From: Candidatus Binatia bacterium
Lineage (GTDB): Bacteria; Desulfobacterota; Binatia; Bin18
Length of the DNA stretch: 64,000 bases
Assembly (NCBI GenBank): GCA_022820725.1
Contig: JAJEFA010000015.1
Coordinates: forward strand, 1-64,000
Direction: 5' to 3'
Positions within the stretch are counted from its first letter, which is position 1. The number at the start of each line of letters is the position of its first letter. The notes below the pieces were generated by a model. That model did no database searches and was not told the origin of the DNA. It saw only the letters and a program-made list of their open reading frames with translations. The translations under genes were made by a program, and so were the position numbers. Shown in pieces: positions 61,363 through 64,000 of this stretch.

Positions 61363-62085
61363 ATGTCTTCCTCGCCGATCTTTACCGCCACTATCGAAAA
61401 GATTATTGAGCGAACCTCAGATACCCGCTCTTTCTTCCTCCGGGCGGTGAATGGACGGAAACTCTCGTTTCTGCCGGGCCAATTCCTCTCGTTTTTGCTC
61501 CCGGTCGGTGGCGAGACTCTCACCCGGGCATACACGATTGCTTCCCTGCCTGGGGAAGAGGCATGTTTTGAGATTTGTTTGAATCAGGTTGATGGTGGTC
61601 CCGGTTCCTCCTATCTCTTCAGCCGGAAAGAAGCCGACCTCCTTTGCTTTACCGGCCCGTGGGGAAACTTTGTCCTCAACCAGCCAACGGCCGCCGAATA
61701 CATTTTTATTGCCGACCGGGTTGGTGTCGTGCCCTTTCGGCCTATGATTGCTCGTCTCCTAACGACGAGCGGACATCACACCATCGCCCGTCTACTGTAT
61801 GCTGCACCACAGGTGGGAGACTTGCTGTACAATGCCGAGTGGCAAGGGTGGGAGGGCCAGTGTGCTCATTTTTCCTTTCGACCGCTCGTCGTTGGGTGTG
61901 AGCCAGAGGAGTATTCAATAGAGAAGGTGCTTGTGCCTTACGTCGAGCAGCATTTTGTCAAAGAGGCGAGACAGCACAGCCGACGGTTTTATATCTGCGG
62001 GATCGGGCGGTCCGTTCTGTTATTGAGAGACCTTCTTCGTGGAGCCGGATACGAGCGTCAGGCGGTGAAATATGAAAAATGGTAG
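61363..62085 (+). CDS. Ferredoxin reductase-like FAD-binding oxidoreductase with degenerate NAD(P) motif
   Basis: This 240-residue protein has a FAD-binding beta barrel with the RAYTIAS flavin motif and a nucleotide-binding half, FIADRVGVVPFRPM, where FNR proteins normally have GGTGIAP-like glycines. The C-terminal YICGIGRSVLLLRDLLRGAG is as expected. The altered motif suggests weak or altered NAD(P)H binding. It follows the ferredoxin gene by 19 nt, so it is a natural partner of Fdx. Confidence 0.8.
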   Translation: MSSSPIFTATIEKIIERTSDTRSFFLRAVNGRKLSFLPGQFLSFLLPVGGETLTRAYTIASLPGEEACFEICLNQVDGGPGSSYLFSRKEADLLCFTGPWGNFVLNQPTAAEYIFIADRVGVVPFRPMIARLLTTSGHHTIARLLYAAPQVGDLLYNAEWQGWEGQCAHFSFRPLVVGCEPEEYSIEKVLVPYVEQHFVKEARQHSRRFYICGIGRSVLLLRDLLRGAGYERQAVKYEKW

Positions 62086-62148
62086 AGCCTTCGCGTTGAG
62101 TTGTTGTCAGAAAAGAAGCTGTCCGGCACTCTTTTCACGGTGGAACGG

Positions 62149-62178
62149 TTGACAAGTTGGACTCTAGAACTCTATCAT
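62149..62178 (+). promoter_or_regulatory. Putative sigma70-type promoter of iscU
   Basis: TTGACA (62149-62154), an 18-nt spacer and TATCAT (62173-62178) form a good consensus promoter 66 nt before iscU. It would give iscU its own transcription start, separate from the mrp-fdx run. Confidence 0.6.
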
Positions 62179-62243
62179 CAGGGCGACTCATGAGCGAGGG
62201 ATTTTCTGCATAACGACTTTTTATTTAGAGGGAGCATTGAGCG

Positions 62244-62645
62244 ATGGCATACACCGAGCGAGTGATAGAGCATTATGAGCGGCCCCGGAACGTGGGGAGT
62301 TTTGGGAGCGAAGAAGCGCACGTGGGCACCGGGGTGGTGGGGGCTCCGGAGTGCGGGGACGTGATGAAATTACAACTCAAGATCAACCCGCAGACCGAAG
62401 TGATTGAAGATGCGAAGTTCAAGACCTTTGGGTGTGGGTCGGCGATTGCGTCGTCGAGCTATGTGACGGAGTTAGTGAAGGGGAAGACGGTGGCGGAGGC
62501 GGGGGAGATCAAGAACACGCAGATCGTGGAGGAGTTGGCGTTACCACCGGTGAAGATTCACTGTTCGGTGTTAGCGGAGGATGCGATCAAGGCGGCGGTG
62601 GCAGACTGGCGGGGCCAGGGGACAACGAAGAAGGATGCCGCCTAG
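62244..62645 (+). CDS. iscU: Fe-S cluster assembly scaffold IscU/NifU N-terminal
   Basis: This 133-residue scaffold has the three cluster cysteines C37 (GAPECGD), C64 (FGCGSAIASS) and C107 (KIHCSVLAEDAI) and Asp39. It builds [2Fe-2S] and [4Fe-4S] clusters for transfer. The ATG at 62244 has AGAGGGAG upstream. Codon choice differs from its neighbours: G-ending codons (ggg, gtg, gcg, gag) dominate. No iscS lies next to it in the window. Confidence 0.93.
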   Translation: MAYTERVIEHYERPRNVGSFGSEEAHVGTGVVGAPECGDVMKLQLKINPQTEVIEDAKFKTFGCGSAIASSSYVTELVKGKTVAEAGEIKNTQIVEELALPPVKIHCSVLAEDAIKAAVADWRGQGTTKKDAA

Positions 62646-62684
62646 ACGAATGCGTAGCGCAAGTGGGACCGAGACGGGGAAGAT

Positions 62685-63215
62685 ATGGAAAACAACGCCA
62701 CGCAAGTGACAGCCACACGGCTACAGGGCGGAGAAGAAGCCTTGCTGGGCGATGCGGTTGTTCTGACCCAATTGGATAAAGCCATTGGTTGGGCCCGGAA
62801 GTATTCGATTTTTCCTTACCCGTTCGCAACGGCGTGTTGTGCCATGGAATATATGGCGCTGTCGATGACGCCGTATGATATCGATCGTTTTGGGGCCTTA
62901 CTGCCCCGGTTTAGTCCCAGACAAGCTGATTTATTGATGGTGATTGGGACGGTGACGTGCCGTCAGGCTCCTATCCTGAAACGCGTCTACGAACAGATGG
63001 CGGAGCCGAACTGGGTGATGGCTTTTGGAGCCTGTGCTTCAACCGGTGGGTTTTACGATAACTACACCACCGTCGCGGGTATCGACCATATTGTTCCTGT
63101 TGACGTGTATGTGCCTGGCTGTCCGCCCCGTCCTGAGAATGTCTTGGATGCCCTCATGGCTTTGCAGCGTAAAATTCAAAGCCAAAAGCAGAAGTTCCGT
63201 GGAGCCGAACTATAG
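62685..63215 (+). CDS. nuoB: NADH-quinone oxidoreductase subunit B
   Basis: This 176-residue subunit holds cluster N2 of complex I. The ligands are the tandem C51-C52 (FATACCAMEYMA), C117 (GACASTGG) and C146 (VYVPGCPPRPE). An N-terminal 35-residue extension is present. It stands before an Rrf2 regulator and nuoA, the reverse of the usual A-B order. Confidence 0.93.
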   Translation: MENNATQVTATRLQGGEEALLGDAVVLTQLDKAIGWARKYSIFPYPFATACCAMEYMALSMTPYDIDRFGALLPRFSPRQADLLMVIGTVTCRQAPILKRVYEQMAEPNWVMAFGACASTGGFYDNYTTVAGIDHIVPVDVYVPGCPPRPENVLDALMALQRKIQSQKQKFRGAEL

Positions 63216-63290
63216 AGGTCACGGAATAACAGCACGGTCTCTCATATGGGTGCCGGAGTATCCCCAAGATCAACCGAGCGCAGCTCTCTG

Positions 63291-63779
63291 ATGAATATAG
63301 GACGGCGGGTGGACTACGCTGTGCGTGCGCTGACCTATCTTGCCGCCCAGCCTCAGGACAGGGTTGTCCCAAGGCGGGAGATCCAGACAAAACAAGATAT
63401 CCCAGCACATTTCCTGTCGAAGATTATGAAACAGCTCGCGAGTGGAGGATTGGTTGAGTCCTATATGGGGGCTCGTGGTGGGTTTATGCTCAAGAGGCCT
63501 GCGTCTGATATCAGCTTGCGAGCGGTGTATGAGTGTTTAGAGGGACCGCTATTGCTGATGGAATGTCTGGACGAAGACGGGAATGCCTGCTGCTATCATC
63601 CGGTGTGTAACCAGATTTCTGTGTGGGGTGAGGCTCAACGATTGCTCGGGTCGTATCTGGCTGAGGTCTCCATCGGACAAATTGCACACAAGGTGGGTTT
63701 GCGAGAGGAGCTTGCCCATCGTGCGCAGGGAGAGTATACAGAGTCTGCTCGCCACCATAGTGCTGAGTCGTCGCTCTGA
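63291..63779 (+). CDS. Rrf2/IscR-type Fe-S sensing transcriptional regulator
   Basis: This 162-residue winged-helix regulator has the Rrf2 start (RRVDYAVRALTYLAAQ), GGLVESYMGARGGFML and an IscR-like ligand region with C92, C100/C101 and C106 (ACCYHPVC), so it should bind a Fe-S cluster. It probably senses Fe-S or redox state and controls iscU, mrp or nuo genes nearby. The ATG at 63291 is the start; an earlier reading adds unconserved residues. Confidence 0.88.
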   Translation: MNIGRRVDYAVRALTYLAAQPQDRVVPRREIQTKQDIPAHFLSKIMKQLASGGLVESYMGARGGFMLKRPASDISLRAVYECLEGPLLLMECLDEDGNACCYHPVCNQISVWGEAQRLLGSYLAEVSIGQIAHKVGLREELAHRAQGEYTESARHHSAESSL

Positions 63780-63849
63780 AGGTGGGCTACTTTCCAACTG
63801 GGGGAATGGAAATTTGGAAGCGTCCTGTTGAAGAGAAGGAGCTTATACG

Positions 63850-64000
63850 GTGCTGTTTAATCTCGGGAATGTGCTCGTCTTTTCCATCCTTGCTATTGCG
63901 TTCTGTGCTGTCCATCTCGCGTTGGGAAAGCTGTTGCGTCCACATAATCCAGAGGCAAAGAAGCTGACTACGTATGAGTGCGGAGAACCACCGACCGGGG
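63850..64000 (+). CDS. nuoA: NADH-quinone oxidoreductase subunit A, partial at window end
   Basis: The first 50 codons are present. A GTG at 63850, with AAGGAG 8 nt upstream, starts a peptide with one membrane helix (VLVFSILAIAFCAVHLAL), a polar loop (LLRPHNPEAKKLTT) and the ND3/NuoA signature YECGEPPTG. The remaining two helices lie beyond the window. It probably opens the main nuo operon. Confidence 0.87.
   Translation, partial: MLFNLGNVLVFSILAIAFCAVHLALGKLLRPHNPEAKKLTTYECGEPPTG

Noticed and set aside
62432..62779. 115-aa ORF spanning iscU and nuoB
   Set aside because: Gly-rich shadow caused by the unusual codon use of iscU.

Overview
The window reads as a chromosome segment of an uncultivated Gram-negative bacterium. 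The outer-membrane evidence is direct: an LpxC domain, LolA, a BtuB-type TonB-dependent receptor, a TonB-like protein and several lipoproteins. F420-type (LLM) oxidoreductase, many CoA/aromatic-type catabolic enzymes, a selenocysteine gene and two Mrp ATPases would fit Tectomicrobia (Entotheonella-like), Binatota or Desulfobacterota-like lineages. That placement is inference from gene content only. Coding density is very high: no gap exceeds about 250 nt, apart from the left edge, which holds the start of an IS5-type transposase gene.

Layout. 1-5.4 kb: transposase fragment, LLM oxidoreductase, DUF35 OB-fold protein, SDR, nadE, rsmI, amidohydrolase. 5.4-14.1 kb: a vitamin B12 block with cobQ and a Nudix gene on the minus strand, then cobB, a cobalamin riboswitch with a terminator-like hairpin, and btuB-btuF-btuC-btuD. 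14.1-20.8 kb: small unknowns, an ankyrin lipoprotein, an AI-2E-type permease, a fused TM0106-type nuclease/helicase and a 57-aa membrane protein. 20.9-26.4 kb (minus): a tightly packed gene set ending in a UGSC-family selenoprotein whose in-frame TGA is followed by a bacterial SECIS-like hairpin, and a PLP decarboxylase. 26.6-35.3 kb: acyl-CoA-dehydrogenase-like monooxygenase, cyclase, MDR reductase, GST, MOSC protein, amidase. 35.4-44.8 kb: tRNA-Ala(CGC), TonB-like protein, tatA, a DUF3426-like zinc-ribbon protein, plsC, rnjA, ftsK, lolA. 44.9-48.6 kb: a thiolase-like/DUF35 pair, a D-aminoacylase-type hydrolase and a membrane protein. 48.7-55.6 kb: yebC-ruvC-ruvA-ruvB, then an NtrY-like kinase followed by a receiver domain fused to LpxC. 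55.6-64 kb: asnS, a metallopeptidase-like protein, then an iron-sulfur/respiration block (mrp, DUF971, mrp, fdx, FNR-like, iscU, nuoB, Rrf2 regulator, start of nuoA).

How the genes work together. CobB and CobQ amidate the corrin ring while BtuBFCD imports corrinoid under riboswitch control. YebC-RuvABC is the usual Holliday-junction set. The Mrp-ferredoxin-IscU-Rrf2 block supplies and senses Fe-S clusters next to complex I genes that need them. The most unusual items are the UGSC selenoprotein operon and the REC-LpxC fusion, which would place the committed step of lipid A synthesis under two-component control.
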